A stretch of DNA of 64,000 bases from Laburnicola sp. R22_1 (Eukaryota > Ascomycota > Dothideomycetes > Pleosporales > Didymosphaeriaceae). The stretch is taken from the NCBI GenBank assembly GCA_014281115.1, contig JACONQ010000005.1, positions 3,348,001 through 3,412,000 of the forward strand. Direction: 5' to 3'. Both the position numbers and the translations under genes were made by a program. The notes below the pieces were generated by a model. It was not told where the DNA came from and did not search any database. It saw only the letters and a program-made list of their open reading frames with translations. This document shows, piece by piece, positions 9,020 through 17,511 of this stretch; position 1 is the stretch's first letter; each line of letters starts with the position of its first letter.

Positions 9020-11110
9020 AGGTGCATCCCTGGGTAGCGGGACACCCGGTGTGGCGGGACAAATGAGGGGTACTTTGACTTTCAGCCCCTGGAAAGACCA
9101 CGCGCACAACGAATATGGTCATAATTCTGTGAGAATAATCTGCTGTACCTAATCCTGAATGTCTATCACTAATTCTTCCCTAAAAATTACGTTTGCATTG
9201 TCGCCTCCACGCCTAAATTATAAAGCGCCTTCTACTGTGGCATAACAGACTTCCTACCCTATAGCACCAACACTACGTCTTTTTCGCTCTAGATTTTCGT
9301 AAAACAGCCTTGTGCTAGCCCAAAAACCTTACTCTAATGCCCACAAGTTATCTTTAGCCTTGTGCGCGCTATTGCAGGTAAATTCATATAGGGCTGTAAT
9401 GCTGATTGGTACCTCCTGCGGAAGCGAGTGCCGATCCTGGCTAGTGCAGAACAACCCTATACGTCTGACCTCATCGTTAGTGCGTAATGTATCTGTGGCG
9501 GCTGTCAGACCTGTGGCTGTGCAGCGCCGCAGCCAAGCACTGCAGGACATCTAAAATCTGGCTTAGGATTGGGAGCAGGGCCGAGGTTCTGGAGGCCCTA
9601 GCGCTTGTTCAAAGAGAACGACCGCGTCCGCCACCGAAACCGCGAAACCACAATCAGCTTCCGACACAGCCGTCGTACAACATCGTGATATGATACGACA
9701 GCCGACTACGTTTACTTCGGTGGCTTCGACAACATCTATTACGTCGCCCTTAAGCCCTGCAGACCGCTGTTGATCCCTTCGCCGACCGTACAAACCCGCT
9801 CAAACCGAATGTGCTTCCCGGGCACATTATGACCAAGACACATACTAAGCGGCGACTGGATGTCTAGCATAGATTAGGTGCGCGTCTAACATTACAGGTA
9901 TAGCGGCGGACAATAGTGATTGGCATAATAACAAGATTAAAGTCTACGCTCCGGCAAGCGGATTAAGTGTTAATGGCGGAAAGCCACAGTTGCAAGCATA
10001 TGCAAAGGTGGAAGGCGTTGCATATCTTAGTGATACAGCTGTCGCACGGTATACAACAAACAGCTTCTTGCATGGAGCACTGCAATTATTAGCGCCGCAA
10101 AGGGGTGCTCATGTTTGACCTGTACAGACTGCGGGGAGCTTAGCTTGTAAGAAGCTCACGAGGGCTGGGTAAGGTAGAGCAGAGTTGCAGGATAACAGTG
10201 GTGTAGAACTGACCACTAGGTTCTAGGCCGTTTTTATCCAAAATAGTATCTAATGGTGGCTGTGCCTGGCAAGACGCCACACTATTTGTAGCTACGCTCT
10301 ATCCTCTTCTCCTTATCAGCATATGGTCGCCTTCCGCGCAAGGTCAGTGCCGGAGCGGGTCGGCCATCCTCCCTGCTAGCGGTGGCAACTCGAAGTACTA
10401 TCTCATATACGCTGCACCTCACAATGATTTCTAAGCGAACTGCGGTACTTTGGCTATGCTACTTTTGAACTACGTCTAGCCTGCCGCTTTAGAGACCATC
10501 TTTTTGCCACGTCTATCTCTTCTAGGTCTTATTGTGACGGTTGTAGAGAGAGCCGACGGATAAGGAGATACCGATGGGTACAGAGATACCGACGTTTGAG
10601 GTGGAAAAAGCACAGAAGTCTTGGATACTGTGAGACTGCCAGAGGCGGGTATATAGCCACCTCCTCTAGTAGCACTCTAGAAATTAATACAGTCCTTTAT
10701 AGCTTCTAGCTACCGCCACACTTATTCCGCTGGCTAAGCTCTATCGCCTCTAACTGCCATGTTGCAAGAGTTTCGCGAGATAATATAGTAAAGGGATGTT
10801 GAGAACCCAAGGCTACTGTCCGCAGGCCGCAGCAGTCCTCCATTAGTGAGATTGCTTTATTTGTAAGTCCCTAGCCCTTCAACGTAAACGCGAGGTTGGC
10901 CATGCTAGTCAGCGTGTCTGGATGCTCCTCCCCAAGCACCCTCTTTCTCGTCTCCATCACTTGCACGTTCAGCTCTTCGGCCTCCTTCCACCGGCCTTGA
11001 TTCCAAAACGTCAACGCCAGGTTGGCCATGCTGGTCAGCGTGTCTGGATGCTCCTCCCCAAGCACCCTCTTTCTCGTCTCCATCACTTGCACCTCCAGCT
11101 CTTCGGCCTC
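9020..11110. repeat. left arm of the long inverted repeat
   Basis: Reverse complement of 17108-19197. The outer 1.7 kb is noncoding; the inner part covers the last two TPR repeats and C-terminus of the left NLR. In the outer part this arm keeps TGTGGCATAACAGA where the other arm reads TATAGCATAATAGA, i.e. the right arm carries CpA-to-TpA type changes there. A few short open frames occur in both arms only because the arms are copies; none shows coding signs. Confidence 0.88.
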
Positions 11111-11601
11111 CTTTCACCGCCCTGCAAGACTTGCTGCTAACCCTGCCATTGCCATACTGCTTAACGTGTCTATATGCTCTTTCCCAAGCTGCTTTTTCCT
11201 AACCTTCATTGACTTTATTGACAGTTTCGCTGCATCACCCACATTTCCTTTTTGCCACGCATACCATGCTGCATTGTACAACAGCAGAGCCCACTGTCGG
11301 AGCGATTCCTCAGACTTAGGCGACTGCGATAGCGCTGACTTGGCGTGCGGAAAGAGCGCCTGACATTGGACCCAGTTCTTGTGCTCCCCTGTTGGAAATG
11401 CTGCGCAAAGACTGCGAATATACTCTTCCTTCCACATTTCAAGTTGGTCCTGCTCTTTTAACCACTTCCGCATGGCTAGCTGCACAAGCCTGTGCATTTC
11501 GAACGTGCTAGAATTGGTGGTAACCCCGATAAACGAGTAATTTCTTAGCGTGACAATGTCCTCTTCAAATCTGTCGTCAACGCTTGCTTCTGATTCGTTA
11601 T

Positions 11602-11602
<1 letters not shown>

Positions 11603-11650
<48 letters not shown>
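11603..11650. repeat. hexanucleotide microsatellite (GTCGCT)8 inside the left NLR
   Basis: Eight perfect GTCGCT units on the plus strand, read on the minus strand as alternating Asp-Ser codons between the NB-ARC region and the TPR part of the left NLR. The unit length keeps the frame, so length changes would only lengthen or shorten an acidic linker. Confidence 0.95.
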
Positions 11651-11651
<1 letters not shown>

Positions 11652-12989
11652 TCTTCACCGTCTCTATGAATGGCTGCTTCATCACTGCGTCTGTTGTCTG
11701 CCCTATCTTGGTTGCGAAGGAGCGCCTCAGGAATCCCTTGCCGGTCAAAAAAGCTCATTAATGACAGCAGGTCTGCTGCTGACCGCCTTGCTTGGAGGAT
11801 GTGCTCAAACGAAATTTGCCATGTTATAAGGATAGAGTTCTCAGCTTCTTCGTCTCTCCGGAGACGGCCTCCGTCGTGCTCTAGTAGGCCTGTTCTTTTC
11901 TTGTCGCTCTTGTAGAACTCCTCTAGGTATTGCTGCACCGTACACCTGGGTGCTCGTTGTCGGATGTACGCCGCCGCCTGCACGAGAGCAAGTGGCATGA
12001 ACTCGAGGGCCCTTGCTAGCTCAGTAATGCTGTCCTCGTCCACCTCCGCTCCCAACTTCTTTCGTAAAAGCTCTTGGCCGCTCGTGTCATCCATGGGCTC
12101 AATAGATAGGATATCGTTCTCCTCCACTAGCTGCAACGCCACGCTCTTCGTCCGACCAGTCACTAGCACCGAGCCGTTCTTACTCTGGGGTAGATACGAC
12201 GAGAGGAGCCGTGGACGAGAGCCATCTCCGCTGCTCGCCTGTGTCGTTATGTCATTGCTTACTGGCAGAGTAAGGGCAGCAGCGTTGTCGGCATTATCGA
12301 GGACCAGCAACCAACTGCCGTTCTTCTCGTTACGCAACCAGTTATGAACCAGCTTGAAAATGTCTGCTTGCGGATCGTTCCGGCCAGCCAGCCTGACCTG
12401 GTCTGCAATGTCTCGGTAGCCTTGTTCGATGCGGGCCGCGTTGCTTGCATGGACCCAGAACACCCACGTCTCTGGAGATGCCTCCTCGGTTCGATAGCAG
12501 TGCTCGATGGCGAGTTGCGACTTTCTGTCTCGGCGTTAGCAAGGTGCACTGGCCTCAGATTCTCCTAGCTCACCCCACACCGCCCAGGCCCACCAGTGCT
12601 ATGCGCGATCCCGGGGCAGCGCATTTCTCGCGTATCTGATCGAGCAGCGTTCCGCGGTCGACGAAGTCCGGGTCGCGGCGGAAGGGGATGGCGCAGGAAG
12701 GGACCGGCGGGGTCTCTGGTCTAGCTAGAGATGGTATTAGCTATGGCCAGGAGCGCGGCGACTTGCCTGGAGCGACCAGTAAACAAGCGCACCCATTTTA
12801 ATAGCATTCAAGGCCGAGTTTACCTGGTGGTAGATGGATATGTGCTAACACAGGTACGGTTAGTACGGATTTGTCAAAGTGTACTGTACTAGGCACGCTA
12901 TGAACAGATGCTAGTGAAGTAAGAGACACTGCCTCAATTAAGAAGTTGGTGTGACTACGTGAGAAGGATAACTACGTACTCGAAGGGCC

Positions 12990-13097
12990 CTCATTGTATA
13001 CCCTAGGATTGTTGATCTGCCGGTTGTTGCTTCCACCAACTAAATAATTCGTAGGACTGCCGCCTTCATTGGCAATAATGTTGCCTGCTCCAGTGTG
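12990..13097 (-). other. candidate amyloid-type signalling motif in the SesA NLR
   Basis: Residues about 168-203 of the left NLR, between the SesA-like domain and the NB-ARC linker: GNIIANEGG followed by NYLVGGSNNRQINNPRVY. It is rich in Gly, Asn, Ser and Thr with spaced hydrophobics. Sigma-type and HET-s-type motifs in fungal STAND systems have this kind of composition. Similarity is by eye only; it could be a plain flexible linker. Confidence 0.35.
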
Positions 13098-13598
13098 TGT
13101 ATACTTGCCGTCCTCATTATTCGCTAGTGCTTCCGTAACTTGCTGCAGTGCATCCAGCTTGTCGCCAATAACATAGATCTCCTTCTGCTCCAAAAGTCTT
13201 AAGTTGTCTTGAATAGTCACCAGAAGCTTCTGTACCTGGCTGTCTCGGCCGAAGAAGACAGCCTTTGCGCCTCTCCAGATGCGCTTGGTACGATTCTCCC
13301 CATCTTTTGGGCAGGCTTTCCTAAATATGTCCCTTAGTCCACCCAAAGCCTCCTCGCACTGTTTCAAAATCGGCTGTGCGCTCTTGCTAGCATCCTCCGT
13401 GATCCTCCCTTCCTCGCAGCTCTCCTGCGCACTTTCTAACAGTTCTTGGATCGCTGGTAGCTTTTCGAGCAGGTCTCGAAGCTTTGGTGGTAATCCTTGA
13501 GCATCGTGGACGGCACGCCCGATGTCGATGATTGTATTAGCGATGCCGATGCAAGCGTCGATCAGTTGGATGGCGGTAATGGCTTCGGCACCAGACAT

Positions 13599-14230
13599 TT
13601 CGGATCATCGGTGCGTACACAAGCTGGGTGCGGCGGGCAGGTATAGGCGCGTATTCCAAAGGCAGGAGGGTACACTTATAAGTAAAACCACCAAAAATAG
13701 TGAAAATGATTGTTGAAGATAGGCTGTGAAGGCGGCATCTCGAGGCTGTGTACTAGAGGCGCTCGGTGGGCTCAGCCCCGCCCGGCTGACTTGCTCAGGC
13801 TCAGGCTCCCAGTTGTGGCTGGAGGTTGCGGACCTGAGGCGCGCAGCAGGACAGGCTCGCCTCTTATCAATATCACTCCACCCAGCCGGTAGGATGCTAA
13901 GCCTGCAAGGCTTATTTCCTCAATGCCGCATCGATTAAGTTAAATTAGCAAGCAGATAAAATTTGTTGAATTGCTTGCGCATGTTTGCGGGCGAACACGA
14001 GACAAGAGCGCTCGCCTGAGCAAGTCAGCCGGGCGCGGCTGAGCACGTCGAGCGCCCCCTGTGCACAGCCTTGGGAGGCCGCCCTCGCAACCCATACTCG
14101 GCCATCATATTCCACCGACCGCGCTTTCTCCCACAATCCATATCCACCCATCTTAGCCAGTTCCTAACAGCGCCTTGCCCTGGATTGTCTGTATTTTCTG
14201 CTTCCTCGACTGAGAAACGATGTGGTAACG
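13599..14230. promoter_or_regulatory. bidirectional promoter region of the two NLR genes, with a central inverted repeat
   Basis: About 630 bp separate the two divergent start codons. Within it, 13741-13802 and 14012-14082 are imperfect inverted copies sharing GGCTGACTTGCTCAGGC and its complement, with further matches outward (GGCGCTCG, GGCTGTG). This could be a small palindromic MITE of about 340 bp or the trace of an inverted duplication of promoter DNA. Promoter elements themselves were not recognised. Confidence 0.5.
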
Positions 14231-15031
14231 ATGCGGCTTCTTCACTTCAATCATTCCAAGAGACTCGTCTTGACCAACTTCAGCGGGAAGACCATTCCAC
14301 GCTATGCTATCCTTTCACACAGATGGGGAGATTCTGAGATTCTCTTCGAAGATATCGGAGGCAACACCTACAAAGAGAAGAAGGGTTATCGAAAGATCGA
14401 GTTCTGTGCGGAACAGGCGGCCAAGGACCAGCTTCAGTACTTCTGGATCGACACGTGTTGCATTGATAAATGGAACCTTCGTGAGCTCTCGAGAGCAATC
14501 AACTCGATGTTTCGTTGGTACAGAGATGCAGCAAGATGCTATGTTTTCCTACCAGATGTTTCAGCACCCACTGCAGCTGACATGCGCGAAGAACGTGCGT
14601 GGGAGGCATCCTTTCGGGCGAGCGAATGGTTCACTAGGGGCTGGACGCTTCAAGAGCTTATTGCTCCAGCATCAGTCGAGTTCTTTTCTTTCGAAGGACG
14701 GCGGATAGGCGATAAACAATCCCTCGAGCAGCTACTACACGACATTACTGGCATTCCAGTCCAGGCCTTGCGGAACTGCCCATTGGACGGATTTACTATA
14801 CCCAAGCGAATGGAATGGGCCAAACATCGCCGGACAACTGAAGAGGAAGACGGGGTATACTGTCTTCTCGGACTTCTCGACGTCTTTATGTCTACTTCCT
14901 ATGGCGAGGGAAAGGAGCAGGCGTGGAGAAGACTCCAAATTGAAGTGGAAGCAGCCGGTTCAGCTCCGGCTATCATCCCGTTTTCCCAGAACGACCATTT
15001 TGTTGGCCGGGGTCACAGCTTGCCGAACTAG
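14231..15031 (+). CDS. HET-domain protein, N-terminal part of a HET-NB-ARC-TPR gene
   Basis: Begins MRLLHFNHSKRLVL, the usual start of this family; an in-frame ATG at 14222 is possible. HET (heterokaryon incompatibility) motifs are clear: IPRYAILSHRWG, QYFWIDTCCIDK, MFRWYRDAARCYVFLPDV, SEWFTRGWTLQELIAP, then the C-terminal part EEDGVYCLLGLLDVFM and YGEG. HET domains trigger cell death when non-self is sensed. The frame ends at 15031 shortly after NDHFVGR. Reading one base out of frame from 15013 continues directly as SQLAELEATLF into the NB-ARC domain, so this and the next feature are probably one gene split by a single-base loss in the GGGG run at 15009-15012. Confidence 0.85.
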   Translation: MRLLHFNHSKRLVLTNFSGKTIPRYAILSHRWGDSEILFEDIGGNTYKEKKGYRKIEFCAEQAAKDQLQYFWIDTCCIDKWNLRELSRAINSMFRWYRDAARCYVFLPDVSAPTAADMREERAWEASFRASEWFTRGWTLQELIAPASVEFFSFEGRRIGDKQSLEQLLHDITGIPVQALRNCPLDGFTIPKRMEWAKHRRTTEEEDGVYCLLGLLDVFMSTSYGEGKEQAWRRLQIEVEAAGSAPAIIPFSQNDHFVGRGHSLPN

Positions 15032-15066
15032 AAGCAACGCTCTTCACGGGCAAGGAAACCACAAGG

Positions 15067-17511
15067 ATGGCAATAACCGGACCACCGGGGACAGGCAAAT
15101 CACAGCTAGCGCTCGAGCTTGCATACCAGACAAGACGGAAGAATAAGAGCTGCTCGGTCTTCTGGATTGATGCAAGCAACGCAGACAGCCTCTATCAGTC
15201 ATATGCGAGCATTGCGCAAAAGCTTGACATTCCTGGCTGGGCAGATGAGAAGGCGGATATCAGGCAGCTGGTCAAACTTCATCAAAGCAGAAAGGGGTCA
15301 AGGCAGTGGTTGCTCATTTTCGACAACGTGGATCGCATAGACCTGGGGTCCAGCGGGATGCCCACAGCACCAGGGGCCGCCAACTTGATCGACTACCTGC
15401 CACAGTCCGAACTCTGTTCGATCATCTTCACGACTACCAACAGCAAGATAACTGAGAGGCTAGAACTACAGAAGGTTGTGCAGCTTAGGGAAATGACGCC
15501 CGATGTAGCAAGAAGGACGTTGCAGAACTATTTAAAAACTCCAGTTTCAGAAAGTGAGCAACAGGAGGCGAGACTTTTGCTGCAAGAGTTATCGCATCTT
15601 CCCCTAGCAATTGTCCAAGCAGCAGCGTACATCAACACCAGAAACACTACGCTAGAACACTACCGATCACAATTGCTGAAGCAAAAGGGGGAAGCTCGCG
15701 AGCGTAGCCGTGTACCATTAGAGGGCAGGCTACAAGAATATGACACAACAGGTCCTGTAGCCACCACACTTCTTATCTCAATGGACCAGATCCGCGGTAG
15801 TGATCCACTAGCAGCAGAATATCTGTTTCTTGCGGCCTCGGTAGACCGAAAAGACATCCCGCTCGATCTTCTAGAAGCATTATCGCCTTGTGAAAGGGAA
15901 GCTGCGATACAAATCCTCAACAGCTACGGGCTTGTTACTAGGCGACCTGCCGAATCTGCGCTCGATGTTCACCAGCTAGTACATAGTGCTCTACGGGGAT
16001 GGCTCCAAAAGCACGAGAGGCTAGAGCAATGGAGTCAACACGCTATTGCACGACTACTTAGAATGTTCCCAGACAATAATCACGGAAATCAAAGCAAATG
16101 GAGACGATTAATTCCCCATGCTAGGTATGCTCTATCTCACGATGTTCCTAAAGAAGAGAAGGGAGATAGGATAGACCTAGCATGGAAATGCGCTATGGCA
16201 TTGCTCACTGACGGACGATATGACGAGGCCGAAGAGCTGTTTGTGCAAGTGATGGAGACGTTCAAGAGGGTGCTTGGGGAGGAGCATCCAGACACGCTGA
16301 CCAGCATGGCCAACCTGGCGTCGACGTACAGGAATCAAGGCCGGTGGAAGGAGGCCGAAGAGCTGGACGTGCAAGTGATGGAGACGAGAAAGAGGGTGCT
16401 TGGGGAGGAGCATCCTTCCACGCTGACCAGCATGGCCAACCTGGCGTCGACGTACAGGAATCAAGGCCGGTGGAAGGAGGCCGAAGAGCTGGAGGTGCAA
16501 GTGATGGAGACGAGCTCGAGGGTGCTTGGGGAGGAGCATCCTTCCACGCTGACCAGCATGGCCAACCTGGCGTTGACGTTTTGGAATCAAGGCTGGTGGA
16601 AGGAGGCCGAAGAGCTGGAGGTGCAAGTGATGGAGACGAGAAAGAGGGTGCTTGGGGAGGAGCATCCTTCCACGCTGATCAGCATGGCCAACCTGGCGTC
16701 GACGTACAGGAATCAAGGCCGGTGGAAGGAGGCCGAAGAGCTGGACGTGCAAGTGATGGAGACGTTCAAGAGGGTGCTTGGGGAGGAGCATCCTTCCACG
16801 CTGACCAGCATGGCCAACCTGGCGTCGACGTACAGGAATCAAGGCCGGTGGAAGGAGGCCGAAGAGCTGGACGTGCAAGTGATGGAGACGAGAAAGAGGG
16901 TGCTTGGGGAGGAGCATCCAGACACGCTGAGCAGCATGGCCAACCTGGCGTCGACGTACTGGAATCAAGGCCGGTGGAAGGAGGCCGAAGAGCTGGACGT
17001 GCAAGTGATGGAGACGAGCTCGAGGGTGCTTGGGGAGGAGCATCCAGACACGCTGACCAGCATGGCCAACCTGGCGTCGACGTACAGGAATCAAGGCCGG
17101 TGGAAGGAGGCCGAAGAGCTGGAGGTGCAAGTGATGGAGACGAGAAAGAGGGTGCTTGGGGAGGAGCATCCAGACACGCTAACCAGCATGGCCAACCTGG
17201 CGTCGACGTACAGGAATCAAGGCCGGTGGAAGGAGGCCGAAGAGCTGGAGGTGCAAGTGATGGAGACGAGCTCGAGGGTGCTTGGGGAGGAGCATCCAGA
17301 CACGCTGACCAGCATGGCCAACCTCGCGTTTACGTTGAAGGGCCAGGGACTTACAAATAAAGCAATCTCACTAATAGAGGACTGCTGCGGCCTGCGGACA
17401 GTAGTCTTGGGTTCTCAACATCCCTTTACTATATCATCTCGCGAAACTCTTGCAACATGGCAGTTAGAGGCGATAGAACTTAGCCAGCGGAATAAGTGTG
17501 GCGGTAGCTAG
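15067..17511 (+). CDS. NB-ARC-TPR part of the HET NLR, with nine near-identical TPRs
   Basis: 814 residues from the ATG at 15067; the same frame is open from 15013, joining the HET part. Walker A GPPGTGKSQLALELAYQ, Walker B RQWLLIFDNVDR, IIFTTTNSK (RNBS-B like), GLPL-like LSHLPLAIVQAAAYI, and an MHD-like HQLVHSALRGWL region place it in the NB-ARC STAND ATPases. From about residue 387 come nine TPR units of 42 residues (pattern EAEELxVQVMETxxRVLGEE), then a diverged last unit (GQGLTNKAISLIEDCC) and the C-terminus. It would work as ligand sensor (TPR) plus nucleotide-switched oligomer (NB-ARC). If translated alone without HET it would lack its effector. The 3' end lies inside the right inverted arm and matches the 3' end of the left NLR. 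Confidence 0.88.
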   Translation: MAITGPPGTGKSQLALELAYQTRRKNKSCSVFWIDASNADSLYQSYASIAQKLDIPGWADEKADIRQLVKLHQSRKGSRQWLLIFDNVDRIDLGSSGMPTAPGAANLIDYLPQSELCSIIFTTTNSKITERLELQKVVQLREMTPDVARRTLQNYLKTPVSESEQQEARLLLQELSHLPLAIVQAAAYINTRNTTLEHYRSQLLKQKGEARERSRVPLEGRLQEYDTTGPVATTLLISMDQIRGSDPLAAEYLFLAASVDRKDIPLDLLEALSPCEREAAIQILNSYGLVTRRPAESALDVHQLVHSALRGWLQKHERLEQWSQHAIARLLRMFPDNNHGNQSKWRRLIPHARYALSHDVPKEEKGDRIDLAWKCAMALLTDGRYDEAEELFVQVMETFKRVLGEEHPDTLTSMANLASTYRNQGRWKEAEELDVQVMETRKRVLGEEHPSTLTSMANLASTYRNQGRWKEAEELEVQVMETSSRVLGEEHPSTLTSMANLALTFWNQGWWKEAEELEVQVMETRKRVLGEEHPSTLISMANLASTYRNQGRWKEAEELDVQVMETFKRVLGEEHPSTLTSMANLASTYRNQGRWKEAEELDVQVMETRKRVLGEEHPDTLSSMANLASTYWNQGRWKEAEELDVQVMETSSRVLGEEHPDTLTSMANLASTYRNQGRWKEAEELEVQVMETRKRVLGEEHPDTLTSMANLASTYRNQGRWKEAEELEVQVMETSSRVLGEEHPDTLTSMANLAFTLKGQGLTNKAISLIEDCCGLRTVVLGSQHPFTISSRETLATWQLEAIELSQRNKCGGS
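16225..17358 (+). repeat. tandem array of nine 126-bp TPR-coding repeats
   Basis: Nine copies of exactly 126 bp, each encoding 42 residues. Nearly all differences fall at a few codons: the residue before VQVMET (Phe/Asp/Glu), the pair before RVLGEE (FK/RK/SS), DT or ST after EEHP, and the STYR/LTFW/STYW block. The rest is almost invariant, which points to recent unequal exchange or gene conversion. The left NLR holds two such repeats in inverted orientation at about 10880-11115. Confidence 0.95.

Larger units (their letters stand above)
10706..13598 (-). pseudogene. SesA-NB-ARC-TPR NLR-type gene with premature stops
   Basis: Fungal STAND receptor of the heterokaryon-incompatibility type. Exon model: 12980-13598, 12574-12724, then 12524 downward. 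Exon 1 gives a SesA-like (NACHT-associated N-terminal) helical domain, residues 1-160, followed by a Gly/Asn-rich stretch (GNIIANEGG, NNRQINNP) that resembles prion-type signalling motifs. Exon 2 gives the linker PETPPVPSCAIPFRRDPDF and GLGGVG; exon 3 continues GKSQLAIEH (Walker A), SWLLVLDNADNA (Walker B), SVLVTGRTK and MPLALVQAAAYIRQ. An Asp/Ser run follows, encoded by a hexanucleotide repeat, then degenerate TPRs. At 11114-11116 a Trp codon of the repeat (GRWKEAEEL) is TGA, and at 10871-10873 the Gln codon of LKGQGL is TAG; the right-hand copy has sense codons at both places. The product would keep SesA and NB-ARC but lose the last TPRs. It may still be translated as a truncated protein. 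Confidence 0.8.

Noticed and set aside
9563..9793. Short open frame (MYGRRRDQ..) present in both inverted arms (also 18424-18654)
   Set aside because: It is shared only because the arms are copies of each other. It has no coding bias, no homologous motif and stops vary nearby.
9790..10110. Possible protease-like remnant (KVYAPASGLSVNGG) in the left arm
   Set aside because: Only one short phrase recalls subtilisin-type proteins; no catalytic motif is present and frames are broken.
16177..17169. Long antisense and alternate-frame open frames over the TPR array (330-338 codons)
   Set aside because: They arise from the 126-bp periodic repeat, which keeps any stop-free frame open; the TPR frame is clearly the coding one.
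16225..17358. CRISPR-like array
   Set aside because: The periodic 126-bp units are coding TPR repeats without spacers, in a eukaryotic genome.
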